Positions 54,201 through 60,820 of a DNA stretch of 64,000 nucleotides are shown piece after piece. The DNA comes from DASQUK01 sp963756425 (lineage in GTDB: Bacteria > Actinomycetota > Acidimicrobiia > Acidimicrobiales > VFJN01), in contig CAVWNW010000015.1 in the NCBI GenBank assembly GCA_963756425.1, positions 1 to 64,000 on the forward strand, read 5' to 3'. The translations under genes and the position numbers were made by a program. Position 1 is the stretch's first letter; each line of letters starts with the position of its first letter. The notes beneath the pieces are model-generated. The model was given only the letters and a program-made list of their open reading frames with translations, searched no databases and was not told the DNA's origin.

Positions 54201-54572
54201 CACGTCGTGGAGGATGAGCACGGGCAGCGCGGTCCCGTGGCGGCGCGCCCCCTCGGCGAGCAGGCGAAGCTCGTTGTTGACCGTGTACCAGTTGTGGTCG
54301 CCGTCGATCAGGGCGGCGTCGACGGGCCCGAGCGTGGGCAGGACGTCAAGGCTGGGCGCCTCGTGGAACCGCAGGCGCCCGGGAAACCTCTCCTCGTGTT
54401 CGGCGGTATCGAACGCGGGCTCGGGGTCGATGACATCGAGCTCGGCGTCGGGCCCGAGAGCGTCGAGCACGCGTTCCGTGGTCTCGCCCCGCCACGCGCC
54501 GATCTCGACGATGCGCCGGGCCTGCGCTGCACGGAGCACTGGTGCGATGGCGACATCCCACAGCGGGAACAT
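51297..54572 (-). CDS. four-domain methyltransferase-TylF-GT2-CmcI giant protein B
   Basis: A 1,091-residue paralogue of protein A (33041) with the same order. Domain 1 is a methyltransferase fold (IVEIGAWRGETTERVL, LIDGDHNWYTVNNEL, HDVLWPYGRRDLYYEP). Domain 2 is TylF-like with GDLVECGTGRGGGAILM but RIGWAAAD and VIVHCGVD instead of DGD and DD. Domain 3, from about 565, is GT2 (LSVVVVFYNMRREARRTLHSL, ALMIDGAHVLTPG, GGFEERFAMAGGGYANLELYERL). Domain 4, from about 900, is CmcI-like (STTWLGSPIATAPTDLLAYQ, DTIVNGRPVWTSFGPGP, ALTFNPGGFLRR) with VLGACADREAT in place of the metal-binding LDSDH segment. It stands alone on the minus strand, with no frame breaks in 3.3 kb. Confidence 0.8.
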   Translation of the reverse strand: MFPLWDVAIAPVLRAAQARRIVEIGAWRGETTERVLDALGPDAELDVIDPEPAFDTAEHEERFPGRLRFHEAPSLDVLPTLGPVDAALIDGDHNWYTVNNELRLLAEGARRHGTALPVLILHDVLWPYGRRDLYYEPDRIPAEFRQPWRRAGINLGMKRLHHAKGLNPTMCNAEEEGGPRNGVMTGLEDFLAEHSRPVRKLVLPIYFGLAIVVQEARLDTHPEIDKALDRLESSEGRYELLELAEELRLKAMVFQHNSYFQRNARADRAVARQLAVVKDALLNRHYLEDEIRLQLLTAKGTSPPHPVALRDPVRNAQLAYRALERQRFTAAGGDDAAASSFVAYAPMGRAQLDHLESALDTVRTEGVDGDLVECGTGRGGGAILMRAYLDAHEVGDTRVWVIDRFRSSPEPQLNPTLPERGVAGFQADLNIVRDGFARFDVLDDRVRFVQGPPAALDEDGPDRIALLRIGWAAADDVRPILDALYDRVVAGGVVIVHCGVDADRRAEVDRFRTDRHIDTLLQPVDATAVAWRKAATGEGGASEAPSVEQAAAAPTHAPLAPPLPADPVDLSVVVVFYNMRREARRTLHSLSRAYQEGLEDTSYEVIGVENGSDEDQKLGPAFVRDFGSEFRYVDMGADATPSPVGALNRGIALSRGRALALMIDGAHVLTPGVLRYGLLGLATYSPAIVATQQWYAGPGQQGEAMDDGYDQAYEDRLFETIKWPTSGYRLFEIGHFIGDRDWIDGVWESNCMFVTRAQLEQVGGFEERFAMAGGGYANLELYERLGSAPDVTVCTILGEASFHQTHGGTTTNQTNAAERRARVFGYGKHYRQMRGRPFKGPGKPIHFVGRFTAGAARRTKPRRLSTPVFAEAGEAVDGRPERPTPMPDDLREAFTDAVWRNLPWRSTTWLGSPIATAPTDLLAYQEILSKVRPDWVVDIGASDPGRASFLASICELIGHGQVLSIRDADADEPPPHFRLRCQTGAPLDPEVIEHVRGLVGDGNAVVVLGACADREATTAQFEAYVDLVKVGSYVIVTDTIVNGRPVWTSFGPGPAEGIKQILNRHGKFVADPEMEKYALTFNPGGFLRREP

Positions 54573-54610
54573 GGTGCGGCTCCGCCTTTCCCCAAGCGTG
54601 CGGAACGCGG

Positions 54611-54691
54611 ACAGTAGCAGCGTGCTCGGGTCCGGGGCCCGCCGAGCCCTCGGGGGTCAGGCCCAGCCAGGCCCACACGTTGGTGCATACT
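54611..54691. promoter_or_regulatory. divergent promoters, giant B and GT gene
   Basis: Minus-strand GCTACTGT has TACTGT at 54611-54616, 38 bases before ATG 54572, the same distance as in the giant A promoter. Plus-strand CATACT (54686-54691) ends six bases before GTG 54698 and would give a leaderless transcript; it deviates from TAnnnT in its first base. Confidence 0.33.
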
Positions 54692-54697
54692 CCCGCG

Positions 54698-56660
54698 GTG
54701 CCGACCGATCCCGACACCGGCGACGCCGAGCTGCGTGAGCTGTGGCAGGAGCTCGACGGTGAGCGGGCCGCGGTCGACCACTGGCGTCGGATCGCACAGC
54801 AGCGATCGGACGAGCTCGCCGCCCTGCGCAACCGGACCTCGATCCGGGCGCTGCTCGGCATGGAGCGCCGCCTCCGCCCGGTTGCCGCCCGGGCCAGGTC
54901 CTCCCGCCGCTGGCTGGGTGGGGCTGCTGAACGGTTGGCCCTGACCGCGGGGGCCGTGCGGCGAGCTCGGCGTCGCCGCCCCTCGCCGGAGCGCCGGGCA
55001 TCGACATCGGGATCGACCGCACCCTCCGTGTTGAGGCGTCGCCTGGCAGTCGTGGTCGTGGGCCTCGACGAGCCGCATTGGGTACAGGCTCTCCCGCCGG
55101 ATGTCGAGGTCGCACGCGGCGACCGAGCCCAGGGGCGTTCGCGGCGCGCTGGCACAGGTCGTGGCGTCGTCGGCCCCCGACATCGTCGGCATCGTCTCCT
55201 CGACGTCCGAGCCGCTCACCCCCGACTGGGTTAGCCGCCTCTTGGCTTCGATCGACGGTTCCACTGCGGCCGCCGTGCCGCTGCTCGTGCACCCACGTCG
55301 GCCGTTGCACAGGGCGACCGCTCACGACGGTCTCGTGCGGGCGGCCGGAGTCGGCCTGCGCATCGACGCCGACGGCATCCCGACCGCCGAGCTGAGCGAC
55401 ACCGGCACTGTCCCGATGTTCGACGCAGGTGTCGCCGAGGTCGACGCTGGCTCCGGCGCCGCCGTGGTCGTGGAGCGGCGGGCCTACGAGGCCGCGGGCG
55501 GCCTTGCGGCCACCGACCACCTCGATGCGGCGGTCGTGGAGCTGTGCGCGCGGCTATCGGCCGCGGGCGGCCACGTCGCGCTGGTTCCGGACGCCGTGGT
55601 GGTCGACCACCGGCCCGTGCGGGCGCGCCGGGACCTGCGCTTCGCCGTCGACCCAGGCGGAACCGCGTGGGCTGCCGCGATCGACCGTTCCGGGGCCGTG
55701 CTGCGCCGGCTGGCCGATCGCCCGACCGAACTGGCGTTACAGCTCGCGATCACCGTGGCGGCCCCGTCCGCCAAGGTTGCCGCCCGCTGGGGTGACTGGC
55801 AACTGGCACAGGCGCTGGCCGACAGCCTGCGGCGCCTGGGGCACCGGGTGCGGGTGCAGACGGCCGACCACGCCGACGACCTGGCCGGTCGCGCCTGCGA
55901 CGTCCACCTGGTGCTGCGTGGCCTGCGACCCGTGCGCCGCACCGCAGGGCAGCGGCACGTGCTCTGGGTCATCAGCCATCCGGAGGCGATCGACGACGAC
56001 GAGCTCGAGGCGGCGGACCTCGTGCTGGTGGCGTCGTCCCGCTTCGCCGACCACCTGCGCCGGCGGACCGCCACGCCGGTGGAGGTCATGCTCCAGGCCA
56101 CCGACCACCGTCGCTTCCGCCGGCGGCCCGTCGACCCGGCCCATCGCCACGACGTCACGGTCGTGGCCAAGACACGCGACGTCCTGCGCCCGGTGGTGTT
56201 CGACGCCCTCGCCGCCGGCGTGCGACCCGCGATCTACGGCGCGGGATGGCACGGCCTGGTCGACCCCGACCTGATCGTCGCCGACCACGTCGACAACGAG
56301 GACCTCCCGGGCGTCTACTCGTCAGCCGGGGTCGTGCTCAACGACCACTGGCAGACCATGCGGGCATGGGGCTTCGTGTCCAACCGGCTCTTCGATGTGC
56401 TGGGCTGCGGCACACCCGTCATCTCCGATCCGGTGGAGGGCATTGACGAGCTGTTCGACGGCGCCGTGCTCGAGTACCACTCGCCGGACGAGCTGCGGGC
56501 GCTGGTCGACCAGGTGCTGGTCGACCCGGACGTCGCACGCCAGCGGGCCGAGCGCGGCCGCAAGCTCGTGCTGGCCAACCACACCTTCGATGACCGTGCT
56601 GCGCAACTGGTCGACTTCCTCACCGGAGATCGGCTCAGGCGGGGACCAGCTCGTAGATGA
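54698..56660 (+). CDS. two-part glycosyltransferase: GT2-like plus CgeB-like GT-B domain, frameshifted
   Basis: About 654 residues. The N-terminal part ELRELWQELDGERAAVDHW is a short coiled coil. A GT2-like region follows (LAVVVVGLDEPHWVQAL, then DIVGIVSSTSEPLTPDWVSRLL and VVVERRAYEAAGGL), but its DxD is not obvious. The last 330 residues are GT-B of the Glyco_trans_1_2/CgeB type: HVLWVISHPEAIDDDEL, YGAGWHGLVDPDLI, VYSSAGVVLNDHWQTMRAWGFVSNRLFDVLGCG, then PVISDPVEGIDELF. The frame changes near 55125, between VEVARGD and EPRGVRGALAQVV, and one base removed restores it. GTG 54698 is chosen for its spacing from CATACT. Its 3' end overlaps the convergent GT2 gene by 26 bases. Confidence 0.75.
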
Positions 56661-58080
56661 ACTGGTAAGCGAAGAGTTGCGGCCGAGCTGCCACGGTGGC
56701 CCGGTCGATGTGGGTCAGGATCCGCGCCGCCGAGCCCGAGCCGGCGTGTTGACCGTTGGAGCCACGGTCGATCACCTCGAGCGGCGCGCCCGTGCCACTG
56801 CGGCGGACCACCCGGAACTTTCCCTCGGTGACGAGGCGTTCGAAGCTTCGCCGTGTGAAGAACCGGACATGGTCTCGGTCCAGGATGCCTCGCCGGTCGT
56901 AGTCGAAGCGGCCCAAGGCGACACGCGCGCGGGGGTACCAATGGCCGAAGTTGGGCACGCTGACCATGAGCGATCCGCCCGGGGCGAGCACGGTTCGAAC
57001 ATCTTCCAGGATTCGCCCGGGCGAGCGGACGTGCTCGAGGACATCGGCGGCAAGCACCACATCGAATGGCTCACCCACCTCCGGCGGCACACCGCGCTCG
57101 AGGTCGGCCTCCACGAAGCGGTCTACACGCTCCTTCACACCGGCGTGGGCAACGAGATCGACGCCGGTGACATGGTGTCCGCTTGCACGGAGGCGCTCGG
57201 CGAGCTGACCGTCGGAGCAGCCCAGGTCGAGGATACGCGCTGGCGATCGGCTGGCGAGCCAACGCCGCAACTGCTCGTGCGATGAGTCGATGCCCTGCTT
57301 GGCGTCGTAGGCCCCGCTGGCAAAGGCAAGCTCCCCACTGCCGAAGCCCATCTTGTGGGCGCGGTAGCGGATCACGTCCCTGGTGACGTCCCTCGCGTAT
57401 CGCAAGCCGTTCACGTGGCAGATCTCGTCGCCGTAGTAGGTGGGTATGGGAACCTCGACGATCCGCTTGCCGGCTTCCAGCAACTGGACGATCACTTGGG
57501 TGTCGAAGTTGAAGCCATCGTCGTTGCGATGGAAAGGGACGTCGCGCAGAGCGGCGACGGAGTATGCGCGGTATCCGGAATGCCACTCCGATAGCGACGT
57601 CCCGACCACGGCGTTCTGGACCCTGCTGAGGATGCGGTTCCCCACGAACTTGTACCTCGGCATACCGCCACGGCGGGCGCCGCCGGGGTCCAGCATCCGT
57701 GAGCCCAGCACGGCGTCGGCTTGGCCGCGCTCGATCGGAGCCACGATCTCGGGGAGGAGCTCGGGGGCGTACTGGCCGTCACCGTGGAGGAGCACGACCA
57801 CGTCGAGCCTGTTCTCGACGGCCCAGTGGTAGCCAGCCTTCTGGTTGCCGCCGTAGCCGAGGTTCCTGGGGTGCCGGACCACCTCGATCGGCAAGTCCGT
57901 CGCCAGTTGCCTGTAACCAAGAGCCACCAGATGGGTGCTGTCTTGGCTGGCGTCGTCGCCGACCAGGATCTTTGTGATCCGGCTGCGGAAGTCCGCCGGG
58001 ATGCGGTCGAGCACCTGGGCGAGGGTGCCGGCAGCGTTGTACGCCACCACTAGAACGCCGATTCGCTTCGAATCCACCAC
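56635..58080 (-). CDS. GT2 glycosyltransferase fused to a SAM methyltransferase
   Basis: 481 residues with two domains. Residues 1-235 are GT2 of the dolichol-phosphate-sugar synthase type: IGVLVVAYNAAGTLAQVLDRI, ILVGDDASQDSTHLV, HPRNLGYGGNQKAGY, and LLHGDGQYAPELLPEIV with the D-x-D, then RMLDPGGARRGGMP. Residues about 265-481 are a Methyltransf_23-like domain: RILDLGCSDGQLAERL, HHVTGVDLVAHAGV, FDVVLAADVLEHVRSPGRILEDV, LMVSVPNFGHWYPR. The fusion could make and methylate one lipid-linked sugar, or methylate the chain it extends (inference). The start is GTG 58080, with GTG 58077 next. A perfect 10-base inverted repeat lies 45 bases upstream. Confidence 0.85.
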   Translation of the reverse strand: MVDSKRIGVLVVAYNAAGTLAQVLDRIPADFRSRITKILVGDDASQDSTHLVALGYRQLATDLPIEVVRHPRNLGYGGNQKAGYHWAVENRLDVVVLLHGDGQYAPELLPEIVAPIERGQADAVLGSRMLDPGGARRGGMPRYKFVGNRILSRVQNAVVGTSLSEWHSGYRAYSVAALRDVPFHRNDDGFNFDTQVIVQLLEAGKRIVEVPIPTYYGDEICHVNGLRYARDVTRDVIRYRAHKMGFGSGELAFASGAYDAKQGIDSSHEQLRRWLASRSPARILDLGCSDGQLAERLRASGHHVTGVDLVAHAGVKERVDRFVEADLERGVPPEVGEPFDVVLAADVLEHVRSPGRILEDVRTVLAPGGSLMVSVPNFGHWYPRARVALGRFDYDRRGILDRDHVRFFTRRSFERLVTEGKFRVVRRSGTGAPLEVIDRGSNGQHAGSGSAARILTHIDRATVAARPQLFAYQFIYELVPA

Positions 58081-58124
58081 TGATGCCGCTCTCTCCCCGC
58101 TTGAGCTCGGCCGCTGCGGCTGGC

Positions 58125-58155
58125 TGCACCGTCAGTCCGAGACGGTGACGGTGCA
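58125..58155. repeat. perfect 10-base inverted repeat upstream of the GT2-methyltransferase gene
   Basis: TGCACCGTCA (58125-58134) and TGACGGTGCA (58146-58155) are exact reverse complements separated by 11 bases. The dyad is centred about 60 bases before GTG 58080 and 55 bases after the preceding stop. It could be an operator, an mRNA hairpin in the leader, or a terminator for the acetyltransferase transcript. No T-run follows it on the minus strand, which argues against a standard intrinsic terminator. Confidence 0.6.
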
Positions 58156-58211
58156 CAACCGCTCTCCGTCATCTCCCAGGGTCTTGACGCCGAGCTTAAT
58201 TGCTGTTCGGC

Positions 58212-58922
58212 CTAGCTGCGCAGAGCCTTGGCTGGGATTCCGACCACCGTCGAGCCGTCAGGGACGTCCGAGACCACCACGGCGTTGGCACCCACACGCG
58301 CGCCCACCCCGATCCGCAGCGGGCCCAGCACTTTGGCGCCCGTGCCGATCGTGGCGCCGCGGTCGATCGTCGGTCCCTCGACCGACCCCGCTCGGAGCCC
58401 GATGGTGACGAAGGGGAGGAGTGCCACGTCGGAGCCGATCTTCACGATCCCGTCGATCACGACCTGGCCGTGCGGTAGGTACACACCAGGCTGGATCACG
58501 ACGGGGTCGCCGATGGCCACCTGGCCGATCATGACCGCCAAGCGGTGGAGGATCCGGGGGATGAACGGAAGGCGCCGGGCCTGGCAGGCGGCCTTCGCCC
58601 GATAGCACACCAGCGCCAGGAACGCGTCCGTCACGATCGACAGCCGGATCGCGTGGAGCACCGCTTCGACGCGGGAGGGGAACTGCCGGTGATCGCCGAG
58701 CCGGATCGCGGCGACCCGGGCATCAGCGATGACGGCTTCCAGGAAGCCTGGGTGTCGTGATCGCACGGAGTCCCAGAACACGGCAGTGGCCTCCGGGTGG
58801 GGCTCGGCGAGCAGCGCTCGCCATCGCGGGCGGCTGCCCTCCTTCCGGCGGATCGTGGTCGCCCCCATGGATCTCCTGGTCAGCTCGTCGGCCCGCTCAG
58901 ACGGCATCGCCCCCGACGTCAT
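58212..58922 (-). CDS. hexapeptide-repeat (LbH) O-acetyltransferase, CysE-like
   Basis: A 236-residue acetyltransferase. The first 120 residues are helical, as in CysE-type enzymes (VFWDSVRSRHPGFLEAVIAD). The rest has imperfect hexapeptide turns of a left-handed beta-helix: IGDPVVIQPGVYLPHGQVVI, KIGSDVALLPFVTIGLRA, TIDRGATIGTGAKVLGPLRI, GARVGANAVVVSDVPDGSTVVGIPAK. It should acetylate a sugar hydroxyl or a small acceptor such as serine; context favours glycan modification. ATG 58922 lies five bases after TATAGT and would be leaderless; shorter in-frame starts exist (for example MGATTIRRKEG). Confidence 0.8.
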   Translation of the reverse strand: MTSGAMPSERADELTRRSMGATTIRRKEGSRPRWRALLAEPHPEATAVFWDSVRSRHPGFLEAVIADARVAAIRLGDHRQFPSRVEAVLHAIRLSIVTDAFLALVCYRAKAACQARRLPFIPRILHRLAVMIGQVAIGDPVVIQPGVYLPHGQVVIDGIVKIGSDVALLPFVTIGLRAGSVEGPTIDRGATIGTGAKVLGPLRIGVGARVGANAVVVSDVPDGSTVVGIPAKALRS

Positions 58923-58927
58923 CGATC

Positions 58928-58933
58928 ACTATA
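58928..58933 (-). promoter_or_regulatory. -10 box TATAGT of a leaderless transcript
   Basis: TATAGT on the minus strand ends five bases before ATG 58922, with no ribosome site between. This is the best match to a consensus -10 (TATAAT) noticed in the window. The rest of the 270-base gap to ATG 59193 contains an open but non-homologous plus-strand frame and the box at 59159. Confidence 0.42.
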
Positions 58934-59158
58934 GGTATGGCCGAGCCCGAGGCCTTCCCCAACTTGCGGCGGTTAGCGACGCCATGGGCGCGCTTTCTGC
59001 GACAGGTTCGGGATGGGGTTCGCGGCCTCGAGGTGCTACGCGCCGCGTCGGGTCTCGCAACCGTCGCCTCCCGTGGCCAGTCTCGCTCCAGGCCATGCAA
59101 CGATAGGGGCGGGGCAGCGGTCGGCTCGGAACGCGTTGCCCGACCCGCAACCAACTGG

Positions 59159-59164
59159 TACGTT
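59159..59164 (+). promoter_or_regulatory. -10 box TACGTT before GT-C-like gene
   Basis: GGTACGTT has TACGTT 28 bases before ATG 59193. A run of eight G at 59182-59189 just before the ATG provides the ribosome site and decides the start; the frame is open back to 59013 without family similarity. Confidence 0.35.
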
Positions 59165-59192
59165 CCGCGATCCTCAGCGCTGGGGGGGGTTC

Positions 59193-60800
59193 ATGAGCCA
59201 GACCGAGACGCTGCGGATAGCGGAAGCACCGGTCGCCGCAGGCCAACCCCTCCGGTTCAACGTGGCGTTGCCAGACGCGCTCATCGCGATCGCTCTTGGC
59301 ACGATCGCGTTCATCGTTCGTGTGAACGTACCCTCAGACGGGCTGTTCTACGACGACGCATGGCAGGCCTTTGGCGGCTGGAAGGGCTCATTCCTCGAGT
59401 TCATCACCGCCGGTCAGACCCAACCGGGTTTCACCGTCGGCTTGATGGCATGGACCCGCATCTTCGGAACCAGCACGGCGGCGTTCATCACGCCTGCGTT
59501 GATTGCCGGCACGCTCGGCCCGCCTGCCCTCTATGTCGGTCTTCGCTGGTTCGGCCACGCACGCTCGATCGCCCTTCTCGCTGGCGCGGCGCTGGCGAGC
59601 GCAGCGGTCCACATCGAGTACTCGTACCACGTGAAGACATACACCTTCGATGTGCTCATCGTGTTGGGGCTTGCGCTCGTCCTCCGTCAACTCGCCGGCC
59701 TGCGCTGGCGGACTTCCACGGCGGTGGCCTGGTTCGTCGGGTCGGTCGTCGTCGGCTCGTTCAGCTCTATCGCGCTCATCGCCACGGTGGTCGCGGGATT
59801 CGTCCTCGTGCTCCATCCTTCGGGCGATCGCAAGTTGCGTCTGTTCAGCACCGGCGCGCAGCTCTTGGTGCTCGCGATGCTCTCCGCCGCGTCCTCACGG
59901 ACCTACAACCCCGAGTTGCTCAGTGGATTCTTTGCGGCGAGAGGCGGGTTCATCGATTTGGACCCGAACCCCATCACTTTTGGCAAGGAAGTGTTCGACC
60001 ACCTCTCGAATGTCGCCCACGTCTTTCCCGGACGCTACGCGACGTTGTCGGTTGCGCTTGGCGCGGTGGGGCTCGCCGTGGCCGCGTGGCGCGGTCCCCT
60101 CGCCGTGCCCGCCCGTTTTCTCGCCCTGATGGTCGTCGTTGCCGCGGGCGGCAGCATCGTCCACCTGATCCCCTTCGGGCCGCCCGGCGCCCCCGAACGT
60201 GTCTCGCTCTGGACGGTGCCCGCCATGGCGGTGGGCCTGTGCGGGTTCCTCGAGCTCGTCCGGCGGCGCGCGGGGGCTCGCCCCTTGCGAGTCGGCTTCG
60301 ACGCGATCATGTGCATCGCCGCCGCGCTGATCCTGGTCGGGTCGTTCGGCACCGTCCATCCGTACGCGGCCGGCGGACGCTCGGCCACCCAGCAGGTGAT
60401 GGCCGAAGCGGATACGGGCGACGCCATTATCGTAACGAGGCTGACCACGTATTCATTCGCTCTCTACGCCGACTCACCGGTTGATCTGCGCCCTACCCCA
60501 CAGCGGTCTGTCGGATTCCTACCGGCCTTTGCCGACCGGCGGCTGCACCTGCACGACTTGACGACGACCCCCGAAGAATTCAATGAATTCGTCGAAGGGG
60601 CCGACCGCGTTTACGTCGTTCATGCTCTCCTCCGTAGCCAGGGAGAGGCGGAGTACCTTTTCAACCTCGCCTTGGAGCTCACGTTCCGAGGTTTCACACG
60701 GGAGAGCTCACGGGTCATCGAAAGAGTGCAGGTCGAAGTCTGGCGTCGACAAGGCACGAGCAGCGTGTCCGCATCGAGGGCGCCCGACGTCGCTGGTTGA
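59193..60800 (+). CDS. GT-C-like (GT39-like) polytopic membrane protein
   Basis: A 535-residue protein with about 11 membrane helices. The loop after helix 1, PSDGLFYDDAWQAFGGWKG, has the acidic pair of GT39/ArnT-like enzymes. YSYHVKTYTFDVLIVLGLALVL is typical of the helix-4 region. The C-terminal 150 residues form a soluble domain (IIVTRLTTYSFALYADSPVDL, DRVYVVHALLRSQGEAEYLF) that is likely extracytoplasmic. It probably transfers a sugar from a polyprenyl phosphate to an exported polymer or protein. It is intact and converges on the large Asp-box gene with 20 bases between. Confidence 0.75.
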   Translation: MSQTETLRIAEAPVAAGQPLRFNVALPDALIAIALGTIAFIVRVNVPSDGLFYDDAWQAFGGWKGSFLEFITAGQTQPGFTVGLMAWTRIFGTSTAAFITPALIAGTLGPPALYVGLRWFGHARSIALLAGAALASAAVHIEYSYHVKTYTFDVLIVLGLALVLRQLAGLRWRTSTAVAWFVGSVVVGSFSSIALIATVVAGFVLVLHPSGDRKLRLFSTGAQLLVLAMLSAASSRTYNPELLSGFFAARGGFIDLDPNPITFGKEVFDHLSNVAHVFPGRYATLSVALGAVGLAVAAWRGPLAVPARFLALMVVVAAGGSIVHLIPFGPPGAPERVSLWTVPAMAVGLCGFLELVRRRAGARPLRVGFDAIMCIAAALILVGSFGTVHPYAAGGRSATQQVMAEADTGDAIIVTRLTTYSFALYADSPVDLRPTPQRSVGFLPAFADRRLHLHDLTTTPEEFNEFVEGADRVYVVHALLRSQGEAEYLFNLALELTFRGFTRESSRVIERVQVEVWRRQGTSSVSASRAPDVAG

Positions 60801-60820
60801 CCGTGGTAGCAGAGGGTCCC

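Noticed and set aside
51252..54617. Plus-strand ORF of 1,121 codons opposite giant protein B
   Set aside because: Antisense shadow with no recognisable motif; the minus strand shows four clear domains. Its length only reflects absence of stops in GC-rich DNA.
58937..59192. Possible plus-strand small gene starting MAEPEAFPNLRRL
   Set aside because: It has no ribosome site or convincing -10 box, and the frame continues through the next gene as a shadow, so nothing supports an end point.
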